This document shows positions 41,978 through 50,528 of a DNA stretch of 55,317 nt, in pieces. This stretch comes from an uncultured Clostridia bacterium. Its GTDB lineage: Bacteria; Bacillota; Clostridia; Oscillospirales; Ruminococcaceae. How positions within the stretch are numbered: the first letter of the stretch is position 1; each line of letters begins with the position of its first letter. Under the pieces are notes generated by a model, which ran no database searches, had not been told where the DNA came from, and saw nothing but the letters and a program-made list of their open reading frames with translations. A program made the translations under genes and the position numbers. Location of the stretch: assembly GCA_947600065.1 (NCBI GenBank), contig CANQFZ010000008.1, positions 1-55,317 on the forward strand, read 5' to 3'.

Positions 41978-44842
41978 TCACGCTGCCGCCATTTCTCCCG
42001 CCTGTATCTTTGCTTTTTTATCAAGGTCGTCTTTCCTTGCATTAAGGGCATTCAGGCGGTCAAGATATCCGCTGTATTCCGAATAAGTTACGGTATCCTT
42101 TGATGAATACAAAACTTCGGTTATGTCATAGTAAAGCTCGCCATAGTCGGAATAAAGCTCGTAGGCTTCGTTGTAGAAATCCTCGGAATCGGTAAAGTAG
42201 GTGTAATATTCCGAATAAATGTCATTTACATCGCTTTTGCCGCTTGAAGTCTCAGTGCTCAGGATATAAAGAACATTTATGTCCGTCTCGTCCTCGGGAG
42301 CGGAAACATATCCCTCGGCATCGGCAATAACGGCTTTCTTCCTGTCTGAAAGCTCTTTAAGCTTCGACTGATATTCCTTGTATTCCTCGGAAGAAATATT
42401 GCCGCTATAGCTGTAATAGCATTTGTCTTCTATCTCATCATAAAGGTCGTCATAATCGTCTATCAGCTGTGAAAGCTCCTCATATTTATCCGAGTTTTCT
42501 TCGCTGTAGAAATAGAAGCCGTATTTTACGTAATTTTCCGTGAGTTCGTTTTCGTCATCTGCGATATCATCAAGAAGCTCTGCGAGAACATCGGTGCTTA
42601 CTGTGTCAACCTGTCCTATAATATCATCTATCCTGTCTACTGCCGCGTTGCCGAGATCTCCACCGTCCTGCTTTGTTATAGCGTCGCGCACCGTATTGAG
42701 ATAGTCTATAAGCTCGTTTTTGAAATCATCGTCGGGATAAGTTCCGTCCATATAAGGCGTAAAGTCAAGAACAGACGAGGGCTTTTCAAGCGCCGAACTG
42801 TCGTCCTTTACTGTCAGAACAAGGTCTAACGAAACGCTTCCGTAGGTCTTGTTTTTAATTTCAAGTTTAGTCGAGCTTGAATTTCCTTCTACAGAGTTAG
42901 TTATGGCAAAGGTCGTATCGTCCAGAAGCGCTGCCGCCTCGGCGTTGTAATCAGCAAATTCATCGGGCAGGTCAATGCTCAGCTCATACTTTCCGACACT
43001 CATATCTTTGCCGCAGAACTTTTCGGTCTTTGCGTCGGAGTATTTAAGCTTTATAGAAGCCGTCTGCTTTTCATCGCCGTTTACAACGGTCATTTTTATA
43101 GTGACAAGACCATTTTCGTTGTTTTCGGGTTCGTTCTTTACCGATAAGGTATACTGTCCCTTTGACTTTACTTCATATGCGCTTTCCTTTGTTCCGCCCG
43201 AGATATAAGATAATACTATGCCGTTGTTTTTTCCTGCGGATAATTCGCAGCTTTTTCCGAGAACGTCTCCCCTGTTGTTTATAACAGTCGTGATTTTAAG
43301 CGACAGAGAGCTGTCTATTCTTATATTGTCTATATGATCTTCGAGGTCATCTTTAAGATCGCTTTCGGTATATTCAATGCCGATATTGTTTATATATTCA
43401 ACTATCTTGCCTACAAAGTAATCGTCAGACGCGAATTTGTCCGCAATGTCGGTTATAAGCTTTTCGATCTTATCGCTGTCAAACTCGGCAGTAAGCACCT
43501 TTCCCGAAACCGAAACGCCCGCCGCGCTTATCTCGCCGTTTTCCATTTCTATTTCGGAATCCTTGTAGTTTTCGATGTAGATTTCAACTACCTCGTTTAT
43601 AAAGCGCTCTAATTCCTTTTCGTCAAATTCAAGAGAAACCGCCTCTTCGGGTTCGGAAATTTCAACGTCCGTTCCGTTTACATTTTCGAGCTTTACCTTT
43701 AGTCCTTTTTCCGAAGCAAACGGCAGGACAAGATAAACTTCTCCCTCGTCGTTTACAAGTACCCTTGCGTCAACTTTAAATCCGCTTGCGTCTGCGGCAA
43801 CGTTATAGGCTAAAGAGCTTTCGCTCGAAGCAACACCCAACGTCATCTTGGATCTATTCATAAACTCAACTATCTCGTCGAGCTCGTCTTCGGTCATAGC
43901 GGTGTTTTTCAAAATCTCGCTTTTCGCTTCGTCAGTAAGCTGTGCGTTCACTCCCATAGAAACTTCCACAGAATTTACGCCAAAACGGTTCTTCATTGAC
44001 TCATTAAATGCCGCAAACGCCGAAGAAAGATCAACGCTCTGACCGTCATCAGACGTTACCGTATCCGACATAGGAACGGACATTCCGCCATACATTCCGC
44101 CATAGCCGCCCATATTTGATACATTTCCGAGAGAAGCATAATACTCGGAATAGGATTTAATGCTGCTAGCTAAAGAAGCCTTGTCGAAAGACTGTGCCAT
44201 CTGCTTTATCGAGTTGCCCTCGACCATAGCAGCATAGTTTGCTTTTCCCATAAAGGTACTTAAAACTGTTGCAGAATTAAAATAGCACAAAAACCCTCCG
44301 CCGATAAGCGCCGCAACCAGAACCGCCACTATCGTGATAATAATAGGCTTCTTCGCGCTCTTCTGTTTTACTGCCGCCGCAGCGGGAGCATTTGAAACGA
44401 TAACGGGCGACTGAGCCGTGTTCTCCGAGGGATCAAAAGGCGGTATGTAGCCTGTTGTTCCCGAGGTAATTCCCGAGGTCGTTCCCGAATAAGTGACCTG
44501 CTGATTTGCTCCGACATAAGAGGGCTCGCTCATCTGCGGAATTGCGGACGGCTGAACGCTCGGCTTTGTGAGGTTTACGGGAGCAGCGGGTTCGACAGGA
44601 GCAACGGGTTCGGCGGGTGCAAAATTACCAGTCAGACGAATTGTATCCTCTGCCGCCGTATTAACGGCGGGTTCGTCTGCAGAAGCTCCGCAAAAGGCGC
44701 AGAACTTTGCATTTCCGGCGAGGGGTTTTTTACATTTCGGACATACGCTTATTGTCTCCACAGAAGTGGGAACAGGCTCTCCGCAGTTTGTGCAGAACTT
44801 AGAGCCTTCGGGTATTTCCGAATTACATTTTTTACAAAACAT
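41978..44842 (-). CDS. Large zinc-ribbon membrane-anchored protein
   Basis: The protein has 954 residues from ATG 44842, preceded by AAAGGAAA; a longer frame exists but has no ribosome site. Two zinc ribbons open it: FCKKCNSEIPEGSKFCTNCG and CPKCKKPLAGNAKFCAFCG. A Pro/Ala/Thr/Ser-rich linker, one transmembrane helix (PIIITIVAVLVAALIGGGFL, near residue 175) and a large extracellular part follow. The exterior is acidic, with YYSYSGNISSEEYKEYQSKL-type coiled regions near the C-terminus. Zinc-ribbon plus single-helix plus external domain is a common Firmicute layout of unknown function. It is monocistronic. Confidence 0.8.
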   Translation of the reverse strand: MFCKKCNSEIPEGSKFCTNCGEPVPTSVETISVCPKCKKPLAGNAKFCAFCGASADEPAVNTAAEDTIRLTGNFAPAEPVAPVEPAAPVNLTKPSVQPSAIPQMSEPSYVGANQQVTYSGTTSGITSGTTGYIPPFDPSENTAQSPVIVSNAPAAAAVKQKSAKKPIIITIVAVLVAALIGGGFLCYFNSATVLSTFMGKANYAAMVEGNSIKQMAQSFDKASLASSIKSYSEYYASLGNVSNMGGYGGMYGGMSVPMSDTVTSDDGQSVDLSSAFAAFNESMKNRFGVNSVEVSMGVNAQLTDEAKSEILKNTAMTEDELDEIVEFMNRSKMTLGVASSESSLAYNVAADASGFKVDARVLVNDEGEVYLVLPFASEKGLKVKLENVNGTDVEISEPEEAVSLEFDEKELERFINEVVEIYIENYKDSEIEMENGEISAAGVSVSGKVLTAEFDSDKIEKLITDIADKFASDDYFVGKIVEYINNIGIEYTESDLKDDLEDHIDNIRIDSSLSLKITTVINNRGDVLGKSCELSAGKNNGIVLSYISGGTKESAYEVKSKGQYTLSVKNEPENNENGLVTIKMTVVNGDEKQTASIKLKYSDAKTEKFCGKDMSVGKYELSIDLPDEFADYNAEAAALLDDTTFAITNSVEGNSSSTKLEIKNKTYGSVSLDLVLTVKDDSSALEKPSSVLDFTPYMDGTYPDDDFKNELIDYLNTVRDAITKQDGGDLGNAAVDRIDDIIGQVDTVSTDVLAELLDDIADDENELTENYVKYGFYFYSEENSDKYEELSQLIDDYDDLYDEIEDKCYYSYSGNISSEEYKEYQSKLKELSDRKKAVIADAEGYVSAPEDETDINVLYILSTETSSGKSDVNDIYSEYYTYFTDSEDFYNEAYELYSDYGELYYDITEVLYSSKDTVTYSEYSGYLDRLNALNARKDDLDKKAKIQAGEMAAA

Positions 44843-44896
44843 ATTATTTCCTTTCTTGATAACACGCGGCAATGCCGCATTTAAAGCCATAATGTT

Positions 44897-44926
44897 ATTA
44901 TATCTTATTTTGTATTTTCTCGTCAA
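44897..44926 (-). promoter_or_regulatory. Promoter of the zinc-ribbon gene
   Basis: On the minus strand TTGACG (44921-44926) and TATAAT (44897-44902) are separated by 18 bases. Confidence 0.7.
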
Positions 44927-45079
44927 TGTATGAACAACCAAAATTTAAAACCAAATTGCTCCGTTTTTTGTAGACTTATACCAAACCCCGCCTTCTGCGG
45001 CATATCTGCATAACACGGCGTTATATAAAAGCAAGAGGGCTTTAATGTTCACTAAAAGACAGATCGTCACAAAACTATA

Positions 45080-45108
45080 TTGCAATTTACATTTATTAGT
45101 GATATAAT
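45080..45108 (+). promoter_or_regulatory. Promoter of the ECF sigma gene
   Basis: TTGCAA (45080-45085) and TATAAT (45103-45108) are 17 bases apart, about 35 bases upstream of the sigma factor start. Confidence 0.7.
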
Positions 45109-45143
45109 GGAAAAAACACAGTGAAAAACAAGGATAGGTAAAA

Positions 45144-45710
45144 ATGATATCTGCCGCTTTAGCTGTTCTGGAAAATGAAGAACAAAGAAATGAATTTGCG
45201 GAGTTTTACGAAAGATACAAAGCCCGCTTTTACAATATAGCCCTTAAAATTCTTGATAATCCCGAAGACGCCGAGGACGCTGTACAAGAGGCGTTTTTGG
45301 AGATTGCAAATAAGCCCGATACTTTTTTCTCACTAAGCGATAAAAAAAGGTTTCATTATTTTTGTGCTGTTATAAGGAATGTGGCTATTGATATGCTCAA
45401 TAAAAACAAAAGGATTCAAACAGAAGAGCTTTCTGATGATGTAATTTATCGAAATAACGATAACCCGCTTGAAAATGCATTATTTGATAACATATCCCAC
45501 AATGAAATACTTTTGTTTATTGAACATCTTCCTGACTTACAGCGAGAGGTTCTGATACTTGTCTGCTTGTTAGAATTGCCAATATCTAAAGCGTCAGAAG
45601 CTCTCAGGGTTTCTGAAAATGTGGTTTATCAAAGACTTTACTTAGCAAAAAAAGCCATAAGACATTTTATTGATGAAAGGAATGAGAATGATGACGGAAA
45701 ATGTATTTAA
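45144..45710 (+). CDS. ECF-type RNA polymerase sigma factor
   Basis: The protein has 188 residues. Region 2 is YKARFYNIALKILDNPEDAE followed by DAVQEAFLEIANK, and region 4 is HLPDLQREVLILVCLLELPI then SKASEALRVSENVVYQRLYL. The size and the absence of region 3 are typical of extracytoplasmic-function sigma factors. The overlapping downstream gene codes for a membrane protein with the plan of an anti-sigma factor. Target promoters probably include the secreted-protein genes that follow. Confidence 0.93.
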   Translation: MISAALAVLENEEQRNEFAEFYERYKARFYNIALKILDNPEDAEDAVQEAFLEIANKPDTFFSLSDKKRFHYFCAVIRNVAIDMLNKNKRIQTEELSDDVIYRNNDNPLENALFDNISHNEILLFIEHLPDLQREVLILVCLLELPISKASEALRVSENVVYQRLYLAKKAIRHFIDERNENDDGKCI

Positions 45711-46392
45711 ATCAATTCTTGAAGAATACGCCGAGCGCGAATGGGCGAAATATGCGGATGTACCCGAACACGTTTTTTCGCGCAAACACAATCGCTCAAT
45801 GAAACGCATTTTCAGTTTATACGAGAAGAACACGAGAAAATTTAAAAATTATTATGCTCCCGCTCCCACGCCAACAATAAAATTTACACGAAAAAATATA
45901 ATGCTGATAATTTTAATAGCCTTTTTAGCTGTTTTGGCAGGATGTTCTGCGACTTATTTCATATCACAGAGCTTTCGAGGTGAAGTTTATAGTGACAACA
46001 CCGAGCTGTTTTTTATAAACACTGAAAATTGTCCGACTACTATTGAGAAGAAATACTATTTGCCAAATATCCCCGAAGAATATGAAGTCTTGGATAAAAC
46101 TTCATCTCCGTTTTATGAATTCATAAGTTACATAGATAACAAAACAGGTAAAACTATTTCGTTCAGCCAATATGTTAAAGATGAGTTTACTTCGTTTCAT
46201 CTTAATACTGAAAAAGGTAAATTGGTCGAATTAGATAAAAATGAGCATAACGGAATTTTTCTCGATTTGAGCAGTGAAGTTATAAATTCAAATTGTTTTA
46301 TATGGGATAACGGAGATTATATTTTAGAAATTGGCAGCAATTTGTCCAAAGAAGAACTTTTAAATTTGGCAAAAAGTGCTGAATTTTATTAA
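45688..46392 (+). CDS. Membrane anti-sigma factor with DUF4367-like domain
   Basis: The protein has 234 residues from ATG 45688, with AAGGA six bases upstream, overlapping the sigma gene by 23 bases. The cytoplasmic N-terminal 75 residues are helical and basic (SRKHNRSMKRIFSLYEKNTRK) and should bind the sigma factor. One transmembrane helix follows (IMLIILIAFLAVLAGCSATY). The external domain resembles DUF4367 (YLPNIPEEYEVLDKT...NGIFLDL...GDYILEIGSNLSKEELLNLA), common in clostridial anti-sigma factors. Loss of this inhibition on a surface signal would release the sigma factor. Confidence 0.85.
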   Translation: MMTENVFKSILEEYAEREWAKYADVPEHVFSRKHNRSMKRIFSLYEKNTRKFKNYYAPAPTPTIKFTRKNIMLIILIAFLAVLAGCSATYFISQSFRGEVYSDNTELFFINTENCPTTIEKKYYLPNIPEEYEVLDKTSSPFYEFISYIDNKTGKTISFSQYVKDEFTSFHLNTEKGKLVELDKNEHNGIFLDLSSEVINSNCFIWDNGDYILEIGSNLSKEELLNLAKSAEFY

Positions 46393-46393
46393 A

Positions 46394-46420
46394 ATAAGAA
46401 ATAACAGCATAAGAAATAAC
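46394..46420. promoter_or_regulatory. 12-bp direct repeat before the first secreted-protein gene
   Basis: ATAAGAAATAAC occurs at 46394-46405 and 46409-46420, spaced by AGC. It precedes a TATTAT element (about 46437-46442) by 16 bases. It could be the ECF promoter -35 region or a regulator site. Confidence 0.45.
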
Positions 46421-46486
46421 CCCTAAAAAAGACTTATATTATAGAGAGGTAAAAACTCTCAATAAATATGAGAGGGGGTGTTTCCG

Positions 46487-46930
46487 ATGGTTCTAAGGAA
46501 AATAATGGTAATATTATTTTCTACGATTGTTTTATGTACAAGTCTTATGGCGACAACAAGCGCAGAAACAATGTATTTGAATGCTGATGAAGGTATAGCT
46601 CCGGCTTATGAGATTGCGAGTGACCCAAAAAGCATAATAAAAATAATTGACAACTGCGCATATTGTACAAGTGAAACCCGTGGTGCCGATGCAGTAAGCA
46701 TAAACGTCGAGCAGACTTTGGAAAAGTACAGCGGTTGGTTTTGGATATGGAATAGTGTTGATGGCGCTCACTGGATAAAATCCATAAATGCCAATACCAT
46801 TTCGGTTGTTAATACCAAAAACGGGCTGTCAAGCGGTACATATCGTCTTAAATCAGTTTTCACGCTGACAAACACAAAAGGCAAGACTGAAACAATCACT
46901 ATCTACAGTAGCGAAGTAAAAGTTTCTTAA
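46487..46930 (+). CDS. Small secreted protein
   Basis: The protein has 147 residues from ATG 46487, preceded by GAGGGGGTG. A signal peptide is clear (VLRKIMVILFSTIVLCTSLM then ATTSAE). The mature part ends in a short beta-rich stretch (YRLKSVFTLTNTKGKTETIT, then YSSEVKVS), typical of small Ruminococcus secreted proteins. A degenerate copy of this C-terminus lies just downstream. No family is recognised with certainty. It is likely to be under the adjacent ECF sigma factor. Confidence 0.8.
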   Translation: MVLRKIMVILFSTIVLCTSLMATTSAETMYLNADEGIAPAYEIASDPKSIIKIIDNCAYCTSETRGADAVSINVEQTLEKYSGWFWIWNSVDGAHWIKSINANTISVVNTKNGLSSGTYRLKSVFTLTNTKGKTETITIYSSEVKVS

Positions 46931-46994
46931 AGAAACAAAACTCAGTTTGTTATGCAGAACGGGGGTGCAATAAAATCAAAATTTTCCGGAATTT

Positions 46995-47069
46995 GTTTTT
47001 ACGCTTACAAACAGCGCAGGCAAAACCGAAACTGTCACTGCTTACAGTGACGAAGTAAAAGTGGCATAA
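46995..47069 (+). pseudogene. Remnant of a paralog of the small secreted protein
   Basis: In one frame the DNA reads VFTLTNSAGKTETVTAYSDE then VKVA and a stop codon, closely matching the last 24 residues of the upstream gene (VFTLTNTKGKTETITIYSSE, VKVS). No start or signal sequence precedes it, and an in-frame TAA lies at 46971. A GGGGGTG-like ribosome site remains at 46961-46967. This is a tandem duplicate that has lost its N-terminal part. Confidence 0.8.
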
Positions 47070-47108
47070 TATGCCGAAGATTTTTATTCTAAAGGAGGAG
47101 GTTTCTAT

Positions 47109-47552
47109 ATGAAATCACTTAAAAAAATCATAGCGGGAGCTATGGCAGTTGTTATGACTGCAACAATCGGAGCTTTAAACATTACTGCAAGTGCAGCTTC
47201 TGTACCCGTAAGATCTTATTCATGGAAAACAACTTATCGTGATCAGGCTAACACAGGTACATATACAGGTACAAAAGACTTTTGCTACATGATGTATTCA
47301 CCAGATGGGTATAAAGTCTCCCTTATGTCTATGTCATGCAAGCTTGCGGGAACATACGGCACTGTTACCGCTGTTACTACCAGCACTGAAGTAGAAAAAG
47401 TTTCCACAAAGTTGACAAGAGTCGGAGAGACAAATACAATAAAGGTAAATCCTATTAAGCCGTTATATGGCGTTCAGTTTGAGATATACTCTACTATAAG
47501 CCCTGCTGGGAATTATGTAGAGGCAAGCGGCGAAATAGTGTGCGTTGAATAA
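47109..47552 (+). CDS. Small secreted protein
   Basis: The protein has 147 residues with a signal peptide (MKSLKKIIAGAMAVVMTATI, cleaved near ASAAS). The mature part is beta-rich and Thr/Ser/Tyr-rich (SYSWKTTYRDQANTGTYTGT). AAAGGAGGAGG precedes the start. It resembles in size and placement the preceding secreted protein but not in sequence. It ends at a strong terminator, so it probably closes a first transcript of the ECF region. Function unknown. Confidence 0.82.
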   Translation: MKSLKKIIAGAMAVVMTATIGALNITASAASVPVRSYSWKTTYRDQANTGTYTGTKDFCYMMYSPDGYKVSLMSMSCKLAGTYGTVTAVTTSTEVEKVSTKLTRVGETNTIKVNPIKPLYGVQFEIYSTISPAGNYVEASGEIVCVE

Positions 47553-47559
47553 TTAGTTT

Positions 47560-47596
47560 TTGCCGCCCTTTTGTGGGCGAAAGGGCGGCAATTTTT
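47560..47596 (+). terminator. Rho-independent terminator
   Basis: TTGCCGCCCTT pairs with AAGGGCGGCAA (11 bp), followed by TTTTT. It lies between the secreted protein gene and the first paired lipoprotein. Confidence 0.92.
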
Positions 47597-47611
47597 AAGG
47601 AGGTGTTTCCC

Positions 47612-48910
47612 ATGAAAAAACTAGCGGCACTATTCTTATCGATCGCCGTACTTACATTATGTTCAGCCTGTGAAAATAATGACAACAATTCGTCAAACCC
47701 CGACCTCAATTTTGGCGATCCTATAGAAAAACATGAAAATCCTATAACCTATTATACAAATGAAGAAGTAAAAGAAATGATAGAACAAAACAGCAACCTT
47801 AAAGTAAGCGATGATTTCTTTTATACTTTAGTTCCTAAAACCATAGACCATGTGAGCGAATTTGTCACAGGCACTTCTTATCAGCTCCAGCCGAAAGAAG
47901 AACTTGAAGAATTTAAAACCGTTTTTAAATACCTTTTCCCCAACCATGAACTAGATGAAAATTGCCTTTATTATTTTAACAATTATGAAGATGTTGATAA
48001 AACCTTGGCTGTAGATGATGGTTATTTCCCACTCAGCAACAAAGAGGTATACGACACCTATATGGCGGGCGGATATGTCCACGACGGTTTGACGTTTATG
48101 GTTTATAAAGAGGATTATGCCGAACGCGAGGAAAGCGTTTCTTTGTACTATCGAAGCCCGTTCGGAAACGATTATTGCACCTTCAACAAAGGCGTTCTTG
48201 AAAAATATTCTGCACAAAAGAACGGCGAAACAACTTATTCTGCATCAAGTAATATTTGCGCGTTCATAACGAACCATGCGACCGAATTTGTAGGGAGCTT
48301 TCCTCCCGACAGCGAAGAAAAATTTAAAATGCTTGACGACAAAGAAATATCAATAAAAGAAGCGGTAAAGTTTTTTGAAGATTATATCGTATCTATCCCG
48401 ACCGCCGCAGAACATTCGGGGTTTGGTATCCATGTAAATGAAGTTTATGTCTATCAAATTTCGGAAACCGACGATCATTGTGTATTTCAGTTTACAACTT
48501 CAAGATCGTTTGACAATATCCCGTTTAGTTATGTCTATGACGGCACTGATGTTGACGGTATGGACAGAGATATGTCTATGGGGTGTATGGTCGTTACGGA
48601 CGACGTTGAGGGAGCATATGCGACTTATAATGCATATAAGGCGTTCGACGAAACAAAGCACACGGATTTTATACCGTTTAATGAAGCAGTAAAGACCATC
48701 TCCGAAAAACTGACGGACTATGTAGACTTTGAAGTGACAAGGGCTGAACTTTTGTACAGAGATAACAAAAAAATATATTGGGGGCAGATCGGCGAAAACT
48801 TTACACAAGCACACCCCGCGTGGAAGCTGACCTTAGAAAACACCAACGACGGCGTTAGATATGTAGCCTATTTAAACGCTCTTACGGGAGAATTTGACGG
48901 AGGGAGATGA
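47612..48910 (+). CDS. Lipoprotein of unknown family, paralog 1
   Basis: The protein has 432 residues from ATG 47612, preceded by AAGGAGG. The lipoprotein signal is MKKLAALFLSIAVLTLCSAC. The body is acidic with alternating helix and strand; FKYLFPNHELDE, IKEAVKFFEDYI, FNEAVKTISEKL and HPAWKLTLENTNDGVRYVAY are shared in order with the next gene. The relation to paralog 2 is evident throughout. No known domain was recognised. It starts about 15 bases after a terminator, so either read-through or a promoter inside the upstream region drives it. Confidence 0.8.
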   Translation: MKKLAALFLSIAVLTLCSACENNDNNSSNPDLNFGDPIEKHENPITYYTNEEVKEMIEQNSNLKVSDDFFYTLVPKTIDHVSEFVTGTSYQLQPKEELEEFKTVFKYLFPNHELDENCLYYFNNYEDVDKTLAVDDGYFPLSNKEVYDTYMAGGYVHDGLTFMVYKEDYAEREESVSLYYRSPFGNDYCTFNKGVLEKYSAQKNGETTYSASSNICAFITNHATEFVGSFPPDSEEKFKMLDDKEISIKEAVKFFEDYIVSIPTAAEHSGFGIHVNEVYVYQISETDDHCVFQFTTSRSFDNIPFSYVYDGTDVDGMDRDMSMGCMVVTDDVEGAYATYNAYKAFDETKHTDFIPFNEAVKTISEKLTDYVDFEVTRAELLYRDNKKIYWGQIGENFTQAHPAWKLTLENTNDGVRYVAYLNALTGEFDGGR

Positions 48911-49004
48911 GAAAGTTATTGCTATAACGGGCGACGTCGTTTAATTTTACACTATGTAAACTACAACTCTATCTACAATTTTAAACACGAAAGGAAAAAT
49001 CATT

Positions 49005-50333
49005 ATGAAAACAAAAACAACAATTTTAGCGGTATTAGCTTGCGCAGTGCTTATGTCTGGGTGCGACCAATCTACGCCGATAGGCGAACTTAAAAACATA
49101 TCTCTGGAAGAAATGGGCGGAAAGGAAATCGAAATATCAAGCGCTTCTAAAGACGAGATAAAAAGCGCAATAGACGCATGCGATAATTTCAAGGCTTCGG
49201 AAGACTTTTATTTAAACGTCCCCGAAAAAGCAAAGGTCTATGAATTCAGGTCGTTTTCCGACAACGATTATGTCGGACGAGAATATACGCCGCAAATGGC
49301 TATAGAAGATTTCAGAAAGGCATACTCCTATTTCTTCCCCGACAGCGAACTTAACGAGGACTATTTTTCCTATACATGGACAGAGCCCTTGGAAAACCTG
49401 AACAGTTATAAAGACCTTCCCGAAAACCCCGAAGTAGAAAGCGGACTTGTAAAAGACTTTGAGCAGACGGAAGGGATCATCAGTTTGAGATACAGCGAGG
49501 GCGATGACGAGGAGATCCCCGTCAATATGTCCTCTACGCCGAATATTTCGAGCTTTAGCGTATGCCACGGAAAAATCTTTGAATATGCATATGAAAACAA
49601 GCTGGTTTATGAGCGTATGTCGACTGCCGCTTCTTTAGACCAATATTTCAGCGTAGAAGGCACTTACAGCCCCACAAGCGAAAAATCCTTCAAGCTGCTT
49701 GACAAGGAAACAAGGATTTGCGACGCAGTGCGTTTCTTTGAAGAATATATCAACAACGCGCCTATAGGAAAAAGCGTAGAGAAAAATATGACCACAAAGG
49801 TTTACTCCGTAAAGGTTTTGGAGATAGGCGATATATACGGATTTTATTTCGATCTGCAAAAGCAACTGACAGACGTCAATTTCGAGCATTGTCCTATAGG
49901 AAATACGGTTTCCGAGAACAATATGAAAAATCACTATCTCGGCGAGGGCGCAACCGCGCTGATGATAGAAAGCGACAATGTAGACATGTTTTCGTCAATG
50001 CCGTTACATATGGGAATTTCAGATGTAAAAAGCGTTGAAAAAGTTATCTCGGCAGACGAGGCTGTAAAAAAGTTCTCCGAAGGCTTAACAAAGGAAGTCG
50101 AGTTTGTAATAAATGATTTAGAGTTTGTTTACTATTCGTCTTATGTTCCGATAGAGCTCGGCAGCTTAAATCCGCTGACGCACGAAGCCAAGGTCGTTCC
50201 CGTCTGGAAGCTCACCGCTTATAACCCGAACGACCATCTGACATATTTCGTCTATATCGACGCCAAAGACGGCGGGAATATAAGACAATATGCCGTTTCA
50301 AATAACGTTGGAGTTATTACAGACTGTAGATAA
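49005..50333 (+). CDS. Lipoprotein of unknown family, paralog 2
   Basis: The protein has 442 residues with lipobox VLMSGC after MKTKTTILAVLACA. Matching segments with paralog 1 are YSYFFPDSELNE, ICDAVRFFEEYI, ADEAVKKFSEGL and VPVWKLTAYNPNDHLTYFVY. The last codons and the stop codon lie in the left end of a family C element (position 50320), which has rewritten the C-terminus (GVITDCR). Both paralogs should be displayed on the outer face of the membrane beside the ABC transporter coded next. Confidence 0.8.
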   Translation: MKTKTTILAVLACAVLMSGCDQSTPIGELKNISLEEMGGKEIEISSASKDEIKSAIDACDNFKASEDFYLNVPEKAKVYEFRSFSDNDYVGREYTPQMAIEDFRKAYSYFFPDSELNEDYFSYTWTEPLENLNSYKDLPENPEVESGLVKDFEQTEGIISLRYSEGDDEEIPVNMSSTPNISSFSVCHGKIFEYAYENKLVYERMSTAASLDQYFSVEGTYSPTSEKSFKLLDKETRICDAVRFFEEYINNAPIGKSVEKNMTTKVYSVKVLEIGDIYGFYFDLQKQLTDVNFEHCPIGNTVSENNMKNHYLGEGATALMIESDNVDMFSSMPLHMGISDVKSVEKVISADEAVKKFSEGLTKEVEFVINDLEFVYYSSYVPIELGSLNPLTHEAKVVPVWKLTAYNPNDHLTYFVYIDAKDGGNIRQYAVSNNVGVITDCR

Positions 50334-50424
50334 AGCCCCATCTGCGTTGTCAGCGTCACTGCAACAGCCACAAAGGCTAGTTGCAGTAACGCTTCCTAGC
50401 ATCTGGGACTTTCTCTACAGTCTG
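50320..50424. repeat. Family C MITE-like element, copy 4 (105 bp)
   Basis: Inverted termini CAGACTGTAGATAAAG and CTTTCTCTACAGTCTG surround CCCCATCTGCGTTGTCAGCG and GCATCTGGG. It is close to copy 3, with the central hairpin CAACAGCCACAAAGGCTAGTTG. It contains the stop codon of the lipoprotein paralog 2. Confidence 0.88.
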
Positions 50425-50528
50425 AAGCAAGACTTTTTATAAAGGCTGAAATAACCTTGGGGTTATTATAAAATAAAGCCGTTTATTAAATTCAAACATC
50501 AGAAAGGAGATAAGAAGCAAAAAACATT

